A stretch of DNA of 64,000 bases from Laccaria trichodermophora. Taxonomy: Eukaryota; Basidiomycota; Agaricomycetes; Agaricales; Hydnangiaceae. The position numbers were made by a program, and so were the translations under genes. The first letter of the stretch is position 1. Each line of letters opens with the position of its first letter. Below are positions 22,534 to 34,330 of this stretch, piece by piece. Below the pieces are notes generated by a model, which saw nothing but the letters and a program-made list of their open reading frames with translations, did not search any database and had not been told where the DNA came from. Where the stretch lies: positions 434,001 through 498,000 of the forward strand of contig JACTVC010000024.1 in the NCBI GenBank assembly GCA_018417955.1, read 5' to 3'.

Positions 22534-25500
22534 TCACACATCCTTCTGTTTGGAGAGCATCTTGCTCAATGAATGTACCATTTTGCAAGTGTCGGCTAGT
22601 TCCAGCCATGCAATTCTTTTGTCGCCTACTTGCGTATAGGTCTGTTTTGGACGGTACGTACTCTGCATGCCACAATAAGTGGCAAGATCAATAATTGCAA
22701 CAGTATTCCTGTGCTCAGGTATCTAGAATACAAACAACAAGCATTGATACTAGATAGAGAGAGGTGGAGAAGGGGATGAGGGAGTTTGTACCTTTCTCAG
22801 CTGTGAAATTGAAAATCCAAGTACCACACCAATTTTTGATGTGCTGTGGTCTGGTCCTGTGCCAACCAGCCTTTGGGAGCTTTCAGCACTGATAAGAGTG
22901 AATATATTTTGCATGTCCTTCATGAAAGCTGGGTCTTTGTCCTCCAGCATGACTTTCACCTTGTCTGGACCCATTTTCAGAAAGGCATCCACAAACACCA
23001 TAGCTGCACTCATTGAAACCTGATCTTATTAGAATGCTGGTGGGAAATCAAAATGAGGACATCTCACCAGCTCTTGAATTACATCCAATTCATCTCTGGT
23101 GGTAGGGTTGTCAACTGATGGAGGTGGTGGTACCTCCACAGCAGCTGTATTGGACAAGACAAGCCCCTCCTTGATATGGTAGCAGTAAGGCTCTGCGAAA
23201 TCAATGCTGCCATTTGGCTTTTGGAGGTGGAACACTGTTTTCAATAATTTGCCCATCAGGAGTAATTTTCTCCAAAATCTGGGGAGACTGAGTGGCAAGT
23301 AGAATGATTTGGGGTGACTTACTAAGCTGATGTTGTTGGAGTCACCCTGTGCTTCTTTTACCAGGGCCCATAGGGCAGCTATATCATGGCCCAAGCTGAC
23401 AACAAGACATGATGTCGGTATTTTGAAGAACACTGGGTAGTCATTGTATCATGGGTGTGCAAGTTCATTCCTTTTGAGCAGCTGCAGATTCTTCCTGGGA
23501 ACAGTTAGTTTGTATTCCACCTGAGCCTTATACAACAGGTGAGGGTTGTAGACTCCACTGGAGTGCCGAGGAATGAGTAAATGTAGCTGAGACCCTGCTG
23601 AAAGTTGACCATATGTGATATGTTTGTTCATGTATATGCAGTTGTTCATCATAAAAGCAGCAATCAGCTGAATATCCTAGAAGGTTCTAGAAGGTTCCAG
23701 ATTTCACACTGATCCACCTGCATTGGTAGTAAGATTATGTAACACATAACATGATATCTCAACACCAGTGTATGAAAGGAGCAGTACTACTCAGTAAAAA
23801 CGAAAGTCAGATCAAGTCACCTCACAATATGGTCATGTGAAGTCACAGAAATTTGCTTAGCTTTGGATATAGCTATGTGCCCACTTGCAGCCTCAACAAT
23901 TACCATCAAAAAAGTATTCTGTGAAGATGGGCTGCATTTGCAAGAAAGAGAGTCATGGATGAAGGTGGCTTGGCCAGAATTTGTGCAGATGAAGGGGAAG
24001 GGGTTGATGGTGCTTCAACGGGGTTGCACAACCACATCATCCCACCCATGAAAACACCCTGGTGCCCATGGAACAATGCCCAGCACCCACAATGGTGCCT
24101 TGTTGCCCATGAAAACACCCCACCTGTTTGGTCAACTCATCATAACCACTTTTGGCATCTCAGAGATTTTTCATATGATATTTGTGGAAAAACAGGGATT
24201 CAAGTTGAATATCACAGGTATTCCATAATGAATGCTTGACAACAGGGAATAAATGGTCTGGCCTGAGACAGTGAGGCAGAGTCCAGCCTAAGCAGAGTTC
24301 CTATTTCCGACTTTCTTTGATACATGCAGAAATTCCAAGTCCAAGACTCATGTCCACTTACTGCATGTTTCCCTTGTACGGTAATCAGACATAAGAATCA
24401 GTATTATTGCATCATACATCTAGAAAAAAATAAACCTATGTCCGTTGATAATCCTTGAGATCTTGAGCCTCTTTCATATAGGTAGGACTTTCAAGGGATT
24501 TGAGCCTTGCAAGCATGGAGTTGAAGACACTGAAGGCAGTTGGGCTACACAAAAAGAGTGGAAGAGTCACAATTGAAACAAGTAGTAAGTGAACATACAG
24601 TGTTTTGTCTGGTTCATAAGTAGTGCAGCCATGCTCATAAACCTTGAACATAATTATTATCAGGAGCATTTCTAAAAGGATTAGGCAGCTATTTACTCAC
24701 TTTTGCGATAATGAAGGCAATCACCTCATTTGTTATCCCTAGCAATGACCATTTCTGAAACAGTTCAGCCATGGATGTGATGGATCACAGGTACTCTTTG
24801 TCACCAGCATGAGTGGGATTCAAGAATCAACCTTTGAATCAACTTGTGAATGAGACTGTGTTACATTGGCAATTGTGTGACCTGCAGCAGGAAAAGAAAG
24901 TCAATTACAAAAACTTAAAAGTGAGAATGTCATACCTCATTTTGTAATGTCTGAATCACATCCTCTCTGCTGTTCTTGCAGTATAGAAGGAAGAGTTGCA
25001 AGAATAGCAATGAGCATAAGGATAGGATGCCACTATTCTTGACTTCCTCCCCAACAATCTTGTCTATTGTTTGCTTGTTTGCAAGGTATGTGTTGTTCAG
25101 ACAGGCAAAAAGGCAAGGGTGAAAGTTGTTGACCCCCACATGGCGGCCAGAGACAAGCTCAAGTAGGATGACTAAACAACCAAAGTGAATTTCATGTGTC
25201 CAGATGCCAGTGAATAAGAGGGCAACTCACATGTTTCTAATTGGAATCAGGGCAGATACATCTCAGTTGTGCTTTCCCAAATCTTGAAGTACACATCTGC
25301 CATAGCTTGGGTCAAGCCCCTGACCTGCATGCCTGTGTGTGCCATAGGAGTTGAGATGGTGATGTCCATCCACATTGATGGATCCAAGCACTGAATTCCA
25401 GTAGGTCTACCTCTCTGAAGACATTTTAAAGGAGCATAATAAACTTTGCAAGATATTGTGAGGCATTCATCAATAAATTGCATGTTGTGTTATAAGTGTT

Positions 25501-26718
25501 TCTTGTCCAGCCTCATTGAGATGCACAGAGTTGGTTCTGTTTAACCACACTGACATCATTTGCTCCAAAGCAATAGAATGTAAAGGCAGATTATAACTGA
25601 AATTTTGACACATTTACTTTCATGGATGGGACCAGTCAATGAAATGGCACAAAAAAGTTTTTGGACATAATGTTGGCCTCTGGTCAATTTTTCCAGAAGG
25701 ACCTTGATGAGATGCTGGCTTTGTTTAAGCCAGTGCACAATAACATCATGACTATGAACTTTGTTATGATTGCAGTTATACATGTTGTGTTGCTTGCAAT
25801 AAAAAAACAATGTTGGCAATTGTTAAAAACTAAGATTTGGTAGCCACTTTCTTGCTGTCAATTTTCTACTGCTGACTTTCCCATTGCCACCTTGCCACTG
25901 TCAATCCAATTCACCCTTGAAATTTTTCATTTCTGATCAAGTTGACCTGTTGAATTTTAAGTGTGCATATATTGTTGTAATAATTTTGTGCATGTCACAC
26001 TTATTATTGAAGCTCTCACTGTTCCACTCACCATCATTCACACAATATCACTATGGAAAAGGGAAACTCACCTGGTATAAAATTCAACTGGATTATTTAC
26101 CAATTTGATCCTCTACTCTATCCTATTCCCCTCCTCATCTTTTTTATCATCCCCATGATCTTGGGAATGTTCCTATTTCTAAGGAAAAAGTTGTGACTTG
26201 GCCCAAGAGGGAAAAAGTTGATATTGGTGGTTGATAAGTCTGGCTTGCCATTGATAGATGCCAGTAATTCAAACAGATCTATGAGTAAGGCATCCTCCAA
26301 ATTTTGCTCCAGTTCCTTAAAATGTTGGATGAATGAATTCTTTATGAGTTTTACATATGAAAAGAGATGGCCCAAAGTGCCATTCATTGATGGCAGTTTC
26401 TATGTTAAGAAATATCTGGGCCTTCCAAGGGTCAGTTCCACATTCATTCAGCCCACTGGCATATGATTGGCTATCCATCCACACCAGCAGTGATTTGCTT
26501 GAAGTCTTGTGAAGCACTAGTTTTTCCTGGAAAGCCAGATCTTTACCAACAGCAAATGCCTGCTCTTTTGATGATTGTACCATGCCTTCATCCCAAATCA
26601 ATATATCTATTTCTGTCTCAAGTGAAGAAAATGTAAGGCACATTTGTGATGTAGATTTTCCAGTCACTGAAACTTCTATTTCCTGCCCACAGCTTCCCAG
26701 TGATCCATCTGATAACAA
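22534..26718 (-). pseudogene. Unrecognised multi-exon gene, decayed
   Basis: Several minus-strand pieces can be joined by good short introns. For example VIQEL joins VSMSAAMVFVDAFLKMGPDK across a 50-nt GTGAGA..CAG intron near 23010-23065, and EPDKTL joins PTAFSVFNSMLARLKSL across a GTATGT..TAG intron near 24545-24600. Exon content runs LLVWMDSQSYASGLNECGTD (26.5 kb), CLQRGRPTGIQCLDPSMW (25.4 kb), GRHVGVNNFHPCLFACLN (25.1 kb), AALWALVKEAQGDSN (23.3 kb) and TVAIIDLATYCGMQSTYRP (22.65 kb), ending at a stop near 22534. Stops (for example TGA in AHP-stop-YNDYP near 23448) and frameshifts near 26350 show decay. I do not recognise the family, and it could be more than one gene. The connection between all pieces is inference. 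Confidence 0.4.
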
Positions 26719-26719
26719 C

Positions 26720-28400
26720 TAATGGGCCATTAGTGGCTTGTTTTTTGAAGTCGTGATGTGTGTTCTGCTCATCATACCACAGAGACACTGGAAGATGGCA
26801 TTTATGAAGATCAAGGGCTTCAGAAGGAGGCTCTTCACTGTCTTATTCTAATGGACCTTACTTTGACTAATTGTTTCCTTAGATACATCTTGCTCCCATG
26901 ATCACTCTTTTTTGTACATTGATACAGAGTGTAACAATACACGTAAAAATGCGAATTTTAGCAATTTCTCCTATAAAACCTCCTATCGTAGAAATACAGT
27001 CACATTGATCATAAGGATTGTTAGACACAACCCAGTATAGTCGATTAAAGTCTACATCCGAGAAATGTGCACACCTTAGGCAGTAGGAATTGCGGTCAGT
27101 TCGTGACCAAATCACTTCGATATACTCGAAATCTAATAAAAGGCTACGCTACCATGAAATAGTACACTACCGAGTGTTCTAAAGTAAAAACACCCCTGCA
27201 CAGGGTGTTGGAGTTTACACCAAACCAGGGTCTCACTTTATTATGGATTAAAAGATATTAATTCTAAAGATAAATGCGTGAGCGTACCTGATGCAAGAAG
27301 TCATTCGGTCACGTGCTACGAAGCATGATCCAAGAAGTCATGTGGAGAGACGCATCACATGCATCAACACATCACAAATCATGGCATCATTGACCCAAGA
27401 AAACTAAGCTTCGTGAAATATTCCGAAGTCTACCAAAAGAGAAAAACTATGAACGATTTGCCGTGCAGTCTGAGGCCTGGGCATAGTATCTAATAATAGA
27501 GAGAAAAATCACTAAGCGGACCGTTCGTCTTGGCTGAACCGATTGTGAAAACCGTTTACGGCGATTCCTGTGTATGCATCAATACTGATGCGTCGCGTCA
27601 CCACAATAGAGAAAACACTACGAAAACTTAAAAGAAATCAGCTCAGTTGTGCCACACACAACCAAGCCACTTCAAACCTTTACTAAAAAGTCAGTATTAA
27701 TTCATCCGACCTCTCGGACAACACACAGACATGTAAATATAAATAGAAAACATAGAATAGTATAAAAAGAGGACGCGCGCAGGCTGAAACAGGAGGAATT
27801 ATCCCCCGCGTTGACCAGCTGTCGCACTCCCAGTAGCATCTGAGGTAGTGGATAAGTTTGTAATCAATTTAAGGACTTTTCTTCACAGACATAAGTAATG
27901 TGTGCCTGGAACCAGCATGTTAAGTGGGGATCACAAAGCTTTTGCAAGGTTGTCTCGTCAATTAGTAAGAGAGCTCTCTACTATTACTGAGGAATCCAAG
28001 TGAGCATGCTTGAAGAGTCTTTAAGACTAGTTTGGACTGAATCAGAGGCACAATAAAAGCTCAAGGGAGTTATAAAAATCTACAAAGCACAATTTCCTTG
28101 TCATTTCTTCATATACAGTTAGAACGCAATCCTAGAACACCGCGACAGTCCCAGTAACAGCCATTTCCCTTCGAAGACTACTAAGTTTCGAATTCTATAC
28201 TTGTGCCTGCACATAAAAACAATACCTTTTGTTCCAAAAGGTCTACTAGACTTAGACAAGTGATATAAAATATACAAAATTGTTTCCCCGGACTTCTACT
28301 TAAGTTCTAACAAAACAAGTGTGGTAATTCTATTTACCATACGAACCCAAACTCGAAGCACTGAGCACGTACCTGTGGTGATAAGTGTTTAAGGTGTTAG
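26720..28400. other. Gene-poor stretch, possibly LTR-like
   Basis: No supported gene was found. From about 27205 (TGTTGGAGTTTACACC) the composition changes, with many CGT/ACG words and tracts such as GAAACAGGAGGAATTATCCC. It could be a solo long terminal repeat, but I could not find a second copy or a target duplication in the window. Confidence 0.25.
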
Positions 28401-28505
28401 TGTGTGTGTGTGTTGTTTAGGTGTTCACGCATCTTGTCAGCATGTCAGATTACACTTTCCTCACTCCTGCGTGACACGGACTTCTCAACATCACTTGTCG
28501 CACCT

Positions 28506-28721
28506 TCAGTGCTTTGGAATTGTTGCTTCATGCTCCTGCTCCTCATCCTGCTCCTCATCCTGCCCCTCCTCCCCCAGATATTTCTTAGATGCCCTCTTGT
28601 TGGAATCAGATCTCAACCTCTTCTTAGGAGTCTGGTCAGCAGCAGAACCCTGCCTCTTCCTGGATCTAGAGGTGGCAGCAGCAGAGGTTGATTTGGTAGT
28701 AACTCTGGTGGTTGGCATCAT
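28506..28721 (-). CDS. Short basic, NLS-like protein start
   Basis: A 71-residue frame starts MMPTTRVTTKSTSAAATS, then has SRKRQGSAADQTPKKRLR (nuclear-localisation-like) and an acidic Glu/Asp tail (GQDEEQDEEQE). The middle resembles the short frame at 62430 (SRKRQASNADQKPIKRSR) and, less closely, the N-terminus of gene A. It is probably the first exon of an accessory gene whose rest is lost. No function can be assigned. Confidence 0.4.
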   Translation of the reverse strand: MMPTTRVTTKSTSAAATSRSRKRQGSAADQTPKKRLRSDSNKRASKKYLGEEGQDEEQDEEQEHEATIPKH

Positions 28722-28780
28722 GAGACAGTGAGAAGTGGTGGTGGTTATAGAGCAAGAGTACCTATGTTGAACCAGGTGAA

Positions 28781-29381
28781 CAGTACTTTACACTCCCACT
28801 GTTTGTCCAACGAAATCTGATGGACTCAGTGGACTATCATTGGACATGACTGGATTCCACTGTTAGTCTGAGCAAAGTCTGCTGAAGCCACTTAAAAGCA
28901 AGAAATGGTTGGACTGGCTGGAATTCTGTGTCCATCGGAAGTCCAGCATGTCCATTGGAAATCCACTGTATGAGACTTCTACTTATATATAGGATTACTA
29001 ATACTCTCTTTTCGCTTTTTTGGTTGTATTAATAATAACAAATAAGTACTGATGTTACTACAGACAAAGTATTAATTTAGTGGAGTCCACTGGACTGCTG
29101 AGATTACTATAATGTTTGTTCTAATTCAGTCATATATTCCAGTATAGTCCACTGGACTCCAATAAACTCTGACTGGACTGTCAGTCCACTGGACTGGGAC
29201 TGGACTCTGAAAAGTGGCTTGTAGTCCAGTGAGAGTCCAGTGGACTAGACTAGACTGGACTGGGCATTGTGCAAGCCAATCTTGCCTAGCAATTGGGCCA
29301 CTGGACTCCACTGGAATCCACTGGAATCCACTGGCATCCACTGGAATCCACTTGGATTACATGGGGGAGGGTAAAGACCTC
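28781..29381. mobile_element. 601-bp CAGTACTTTAC element, no TSD
   Basis: The left end is CAGTACTTTACACTCCC and the right end GGGAGGGTAAAGACCTC. The right 350 bp match the right side of the 43.4-kb element, including TTCGCTTTTTT, GTCCACTGGACTGGGACTGGACTC and the TGGAATCCACTGG words. The flanks (CAGGTGAA left, CTGTTATG right) do not match, so it is either old or recombinant. No coding capacity is seen. Confidence 0.65.
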
Positions 29382-29399
29382 CTGTTATGTCATGTTTGC

Positions 29400-30350
29400 C
29401 AATCAACAGTATACAAACATGTCAAGTAGATGGATTCTCAGAGTATGCTATGTGCTTGGACTAGGTATGCTACATGTTAACAAAAATCTGTTGTAAATAC
29501 AAGTACATAGGATCCAGGATGAATACTGAGTAATGAAATGAGAGGGAAATGAATAGAGGAGATGTTGGAGGTACCATAACACCTTCTGGATTTCCATGCA
29601 TGCTCTTTACTGCAGTTTGTCACTTTGTCTGATTCCTATGCATTCATTGTAAAGCCCAAAAGGAGTGTGGCAGCAGAGGAACAATTGTTTGTTGACCATG
29701 GTGAAGAACACTTCCGAAATGCACCCACTGCCCTTGTTCCTTGTGTCAGGTTTCAATGAACTCTATCCTCAGGCACTACTCCAAAATCCAGTAAACACAT
29801 GCACCAACTGACAGATGAGGAGACCACAATGAACAGGAAGGTAAAGAAGTTAAATAATCATAAAAATTGGGAGAAGGGCAAGGTATTTGGGTGAATCATT
29901 TTTTTCTGTTTTGGCCACCAAGAAATGCGCTCAACTTGGTTTTGAATGGAGGTGTCAATGATGTACACCCCACTGAGAATGGACACTGCTGGCAGGCTGA
30001 GTTGTTCATCAATAAAGAATTCTTGTGGTGATGCCTTATCAATGGCAGTGCTTCATAGTTTTCTTCACAAGCTGCTTGCTGGCATCACCAGCATCATCCA
30101 GTGCAAGATGCCAGTATAGTCCACCCATTTTCAACACCACCCATGCATAGAGACTGTTGTGGTCTGTTCCACATCTTGTGGATGGCTTCATCATTGCGCA
30201 CATAGTCTGTGATTCTGCCATGAAGGCAGAAATTTGCCTGAGCCTGTTTAACACTTTTCAAAAGCTGTTTCAACTTGCTAGTAGCTAAGGGCTTGCTCAG
30301 CACCATCTTGGTGGTGTCGTATGCCTCTAGGTTCATAAATTATATGTAAG
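29400..30350 (-). pseudogene. Unrecognised coding remnants
   Basis: Minus-strand pieces look protein-like: KLKQLLKSVKQAQANFCLHG, SLYAWVVLKMGGLYWHLALD, and FFIDEQLSLPAVSILSGVYI (about 29.95-30.02 kb). Frames shift at least once near 30150. No family was recognised. Confidence 0.3.
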
Positions 30351-31013
30351 TGGCACTAACACTGACATGCTGCCAGTTGCACTGGCCACTAATGCAGGAA
30401 ACTATGTACCACTAAAATTGGGATGATACTTTGAAAGATCACAAGTAGATTTTATTAACAGAAAGTTGAGTAGTTGGTTCTCACATTTTGAAAAGGACAC
30501 AGCCAGAGGGACATGGAATAAGTATAATAGCTGCATGGCTATTTTTTACAGAACTTGAGGATAACAAATGAGGAGCACAAATAAGGCAGTTTTGATAGGA
30601 AAAAGTAGAATTGCTGATTTTAAAATAGACACACCTGGAGTGAGGGACATGCAGAGTGTTATAGAATGAATGACAGAGCCAAGGAGGTTACCAAATAGGG
30701 AGATTATTTGTCAGCTTATCTCCTTATATAGTAGAATGGGTCTAGTGGAGGAAAAGAATCTTACTATACCTTACCAAATAAGGAAAATTTCCTTTTTTAT
30801 CCATCTGCAGGACGTGGCAAATCCCCACCATTCTGAATATCTTGGTTCAATTTATTGTTTTCAAACATGTATCTCTGTGGTACAGACTCAACTGGCCAGA
30901 AAATGAGTGAGGGCATGCAGAAGGACATCCCATACCCCTCCCTCCCCATCTCACCTGGTGACTCATGTTTCAATTGAACTCTTGTTTTCCTTTCATGGGC
31001 CAGATGGCAGGCT
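30350..31013. other. No gene seen
   Basis: A 78-residue plus-strand frame (30670-30906) is not supported by anything else. The rest is AT-rich, with no repeats found. Confidence 0.3.
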
Positions 31014-31021
31014 CATCAAAC

Positions 31022-32753
31022 GAGGTCTTTACCATCCCCCATGTAATCCATATGGACTCCACTGGACTCCACTGGACTCCAGTGGATTCCAGTGGCCCTC
31101 TTACCAGGCCAGATTGGCTGGCAGAATGCCCAGTCCACTGGAGTCCAGTCCAGTCCAGTCCAGTCCAGTCCACTGGACTGCCAGCCACTTTCCTGAGTCC
31201 AGTCCCAGTCCAGTGGACTATGAGTCCAGTCAGAGTCCAGTGGAGTCCAGTGGAGTCCAGTGGATTCCAGTCATTCCAGTATATTATTATTATTATATAT
31301 GAATACTACTAAAAAAGCGAAAATAGACTATACAATAAACTTACATTTTAATGATCAATGAAAGGAAAGGTTATAATTTACATATAGTGTGGGTCAGTGA
31401 TAGCTGCAATAAGGATTTATGATTTTGTTCAGTCTGCGGGGTGAGGTCACGTGACTTACTTGAGGGCATGCCATATCGTCACGTCTCCTGTTTGCGGCAT
31501 GGTCACACCTCCGTGACCATCCCATTCCCTTCCACCACCACCACCTCTATCACTGCCCACACCAATGCCGCCCACGCCAACTCCGCCCACGTTAACGCTG
31601 CCCACATCAACGCCGCCCACATCAACGCCGCCCACGCCAACACCGCCCACGCCCATGCCTACGCCAATGTGGAAGGACAGGCCAAGAACGAGGGACGGCG
31701 CCCATGACGTGTCAACGTCATGGGCCAAGGGTATGTCTGCCCCACCACCCCAATGCCCTGTACTCACCACGACAGGCGCCAGCGGCACGCAACAACAAAA
31801 ACAACACACGAGGAGGCCAACGACACACAAGAAAGACGACACGAAGACGACAACACACGAGGACGACAACACGCGAGGACGACAACACGCCAGGACGACG
31901 ATATGCGAGGACGACGACGACGCGCGAGGACGACGACGACGACTACACACTGGGACGACGACACACGACCACGACCACGACACGCGACCGCAACCACGAC
32001 GACATGCGACGACGACGACACACGACGACGACAACACACGACGACGATGACTACACGCCGGGACGACGACACACGACCGACAACACGCGACGACGACGAC
32101 TAACACGCCGGGATGACGACACGCGACGACGACGATGAACGAGCGCTGACGAAAACGCCGCCCCCACCACACCCGAAAAACGACGAGTGCCTGCCAGCAC
32201 TGAACGGCGACGAGGCCCCTTCACTCTCTCCCCCTTTCCCCCCTCCCCCTTTCCTTGCTCCTCTCTCCCCCCCTCCCTTTCCTTCCCCCTTCCTTGCTCC
32301 CTCCCCCCTCTATTCATTCCTCTCTTCCCCCTCCCTTTCCCTTTCCCCTCCCTTTCCCTTTCCCTTCCCCCTCCCTCCCCCCTCTGTAACATAGAATCTA
32401 TGTAAATTTAATTAATTTAATTAATAAATATACTTCAATTTTATTTTTTGTTTTCAAGTCTAAGTTCAGGAATTCTGGATTAACTTAGGTCTGTGGCAGT
32501 CCAGTCCAGTCCAGTTTTGTGTTGGGAGAGTCCAGTGGAGTCCAGTCCAGTCCAGTTTTGTGATTTGCAGTCCAGTCCAGTCCAGTCCAGTTTTGTGCTT
32601 GCAGTCCAGTGGAGTCCAGTGGAGTCCAGTTTTGTGCTGGGAGTCCAGTGGAGTCCAGTTTTGTGATTGGCAGTCCAGTCCAGTCCAGTCCAGTGGAATC
32701 CAGTGGAATCCAGTGGAATCCATGTGGATTATGTGGGGGATGGTAAAGTATTG
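31022..32753. mobile_element. 1.73-kb GAGGTC/CAATAC element, 8-bp TSD
   Basis: The left end is GAGGTCTTTACCATCCCCC, the right end GGGGGATGGTAAAGTATTG. CATCAAAC is duplicated exactly at 31014-31021 and 32754-32761. Blocks of TGGACTCCACTGGACTCC and GGAATCCACTGG words lie at both ends (31045-31270 and 32490-32720). Inside are a GTCACGTGAC site (near 31447), GCCCACGCCAAC repeats, a long ACGACGACACG minisatellite and a homopyrimidine tract, then TTAATTAATTTAATTAA. It is largely the inverted twin of the 43.4-kb element. No transposase is present, so it is non-autonomous. Confidence 0.88.
31555..32390. repeat. Low-complexity core: GCCCACGCC, ACGACG and CCCTTTCC tracts
   Basis: 31555-31665 holds GCCCACRYCAACRCC units. 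31790-32140 is an ACGACGACACG minisatellite. 32215-32390 is homopyrimidine (CCCTTTCCCC). The same three tracts recur in reverse order at 43790-44560. Long Arg/Thr/Asp- or Pro/Ser-rich frames here reflect the repeats. Confidence 0.85.
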
Positions 32754-32764
32754 CATCAAACCCA

Positions 32765-34300
32765 TGAAGTTGAGCAGTACAAGATGAGCTTCATTGTAAA
32801 TATGTACATCAGTTCTGAGTTTTCATCATACAATCTCACATTGGAACAGGATATCACCTTTTACCATATTCCACTGAAACTTACCCCTACGTGCAATCAA
32901 GTGGAACTTCAGCACAAGTCAAGTTCCACTTCAACAGTTATGGTCACAAGCAGCATCCAAGTACAATGTAGAATGTAAAAATGAAATAGAAAGTCAGGTT
33001 CCAAAATGCAGCCACTTGTCTTGCTTGATGAGCCTCTGAATACTATTAGGGTATGACAAATGTGATCATTGATGGGAAAGAACAAACAAATAAAGGTAAG
33101 GGCTCGAGCTTGTGAGAGAGCAGCTGCTGGAAAAGTCAGTCAGGAAACTCTGAGGTCCTTGATTAACCCAAATCTGCAGTGTGTCACACTTCAGTCACAA
33201 CTCACCAGCACTGTTTTGGCAGTACTCCACCTTGCCCCACTCTGTTACAATACAGCTCATAATCTTTGGTGTACTCCTATGAGTATACAAGTAGTCAGTA
33301 ACAATTGAGTAAAAATGAATAACTACCTGGGTTACCAAAGAAGACACAAGCGGGAAGCTATGGACCTGATGGGTACACATTAATTTTGGCTGGTCTTTGG
33401 GTGATGTTTCTCAAAAATAACTTTGATCTCTCTAAGCTGTCACTGCTAACATGGGATTCAGTCATTTGTGACTTCATTTATCCAGAGGCCATGACACTTT
33501 TGATTAGCAATGAGCTAGGCCTTTCAATGGAGGAAGCAGCTGCTTTCTTTCACAGTTCAAGACAATTAGTATGTCATTAGACATATTATATACCTGTCTA
33601 ACAATGAGTCTAGATTATCAAGCAAGAAGTGATGGAGCCATGCTCCATTACAAACCATCTGTTGGATGTTATTGACCTGACATCTTCACCAGTAAAGGTA
33701 GAGCCATGTGAGATTGCTCTCAATTTTCTCAGTTGCAAGCCCAAGGGAAAGCAGCAGGCAGAGGAACTGTCAGATGTAATTGATCTTGCAATGTCCGATT
33801 AGAAGTTTACATAGATATAATACTCTGACTACATGGCATATTTATGGAAAAAATCTACTCTAATCAAGAAGTGGAGGTGTGTCAGGAGTAAGAAGAACGT
33901 CACAGGGAATATTGTATGGGGCTTTTCCCTTCCTTCAAAGATCTTCTACTTGTGTTAGAGGCTGTTGCAAGCACAGCAGATACGAGTCCTCTCCTTTTGT
34001 TAGCCAAGTTTATTTAAGCAGTCAATGCAATTTATAAACTTTAAAAATTCTAACATTTTCCAATATATATAGTATTTTTTGAATTCATTATGTCCTTATT
34101 GTTTTAATGTATTTTGAAATATTTCATTTTTATCTGACTAGGTCATATAATTTTAAGAAGGCAACTTGACCAAAAGATGTTTTTAATTCATCATCTAATA
34201 AATAATGTATTTCAACAATTATTTCTTTGAATAAATTACTGTGACTGCTTGTCTTTAAAAAAATGCTCCATTTGAATTTTTTTCTCTGCAAGATTTGAGT
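32765..34300. other. No recognised gene; weak coding traces
   Basis: A plus-strand frame near 33386-33580 (ICDFIYPEAMTLLISNEL, then MEEAAAFFHSS) has the look of a C-terminal helical segment of a fungal regulatory protein, but too little remains to name it. The rest, 33600-34300, is AT-rich and featureless. Confidence 0.3.
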
Positions 34301-34330
34301 GCTGTGAACTCATTAAGATGGCCCTTTTTG

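Noticed and set aside
27204..28400. Possible LTR starting TGTTGGAGTTTACACC
   Set aside because: No second copy, no primer-binding site or polypurine tract identified, no retrotransposon genes nearby.
31385..31445. Possible third tRNA-like module (TGGGTCAGTGATAG ... GTTCAGTC)
   Set aside because: Box-like words are present but no stem pairing and not the T-arm shared by the other two; also the opposite strand.
31456..32172. 238-residue minus-strand Ser/Val/Cys/Arg-rich frame and its plus-strand Arg/Thr/Asp partner
   Set aside because: Both are translations of the ACGACG minisatellite. All frames stay open because the repeat lacks stops.
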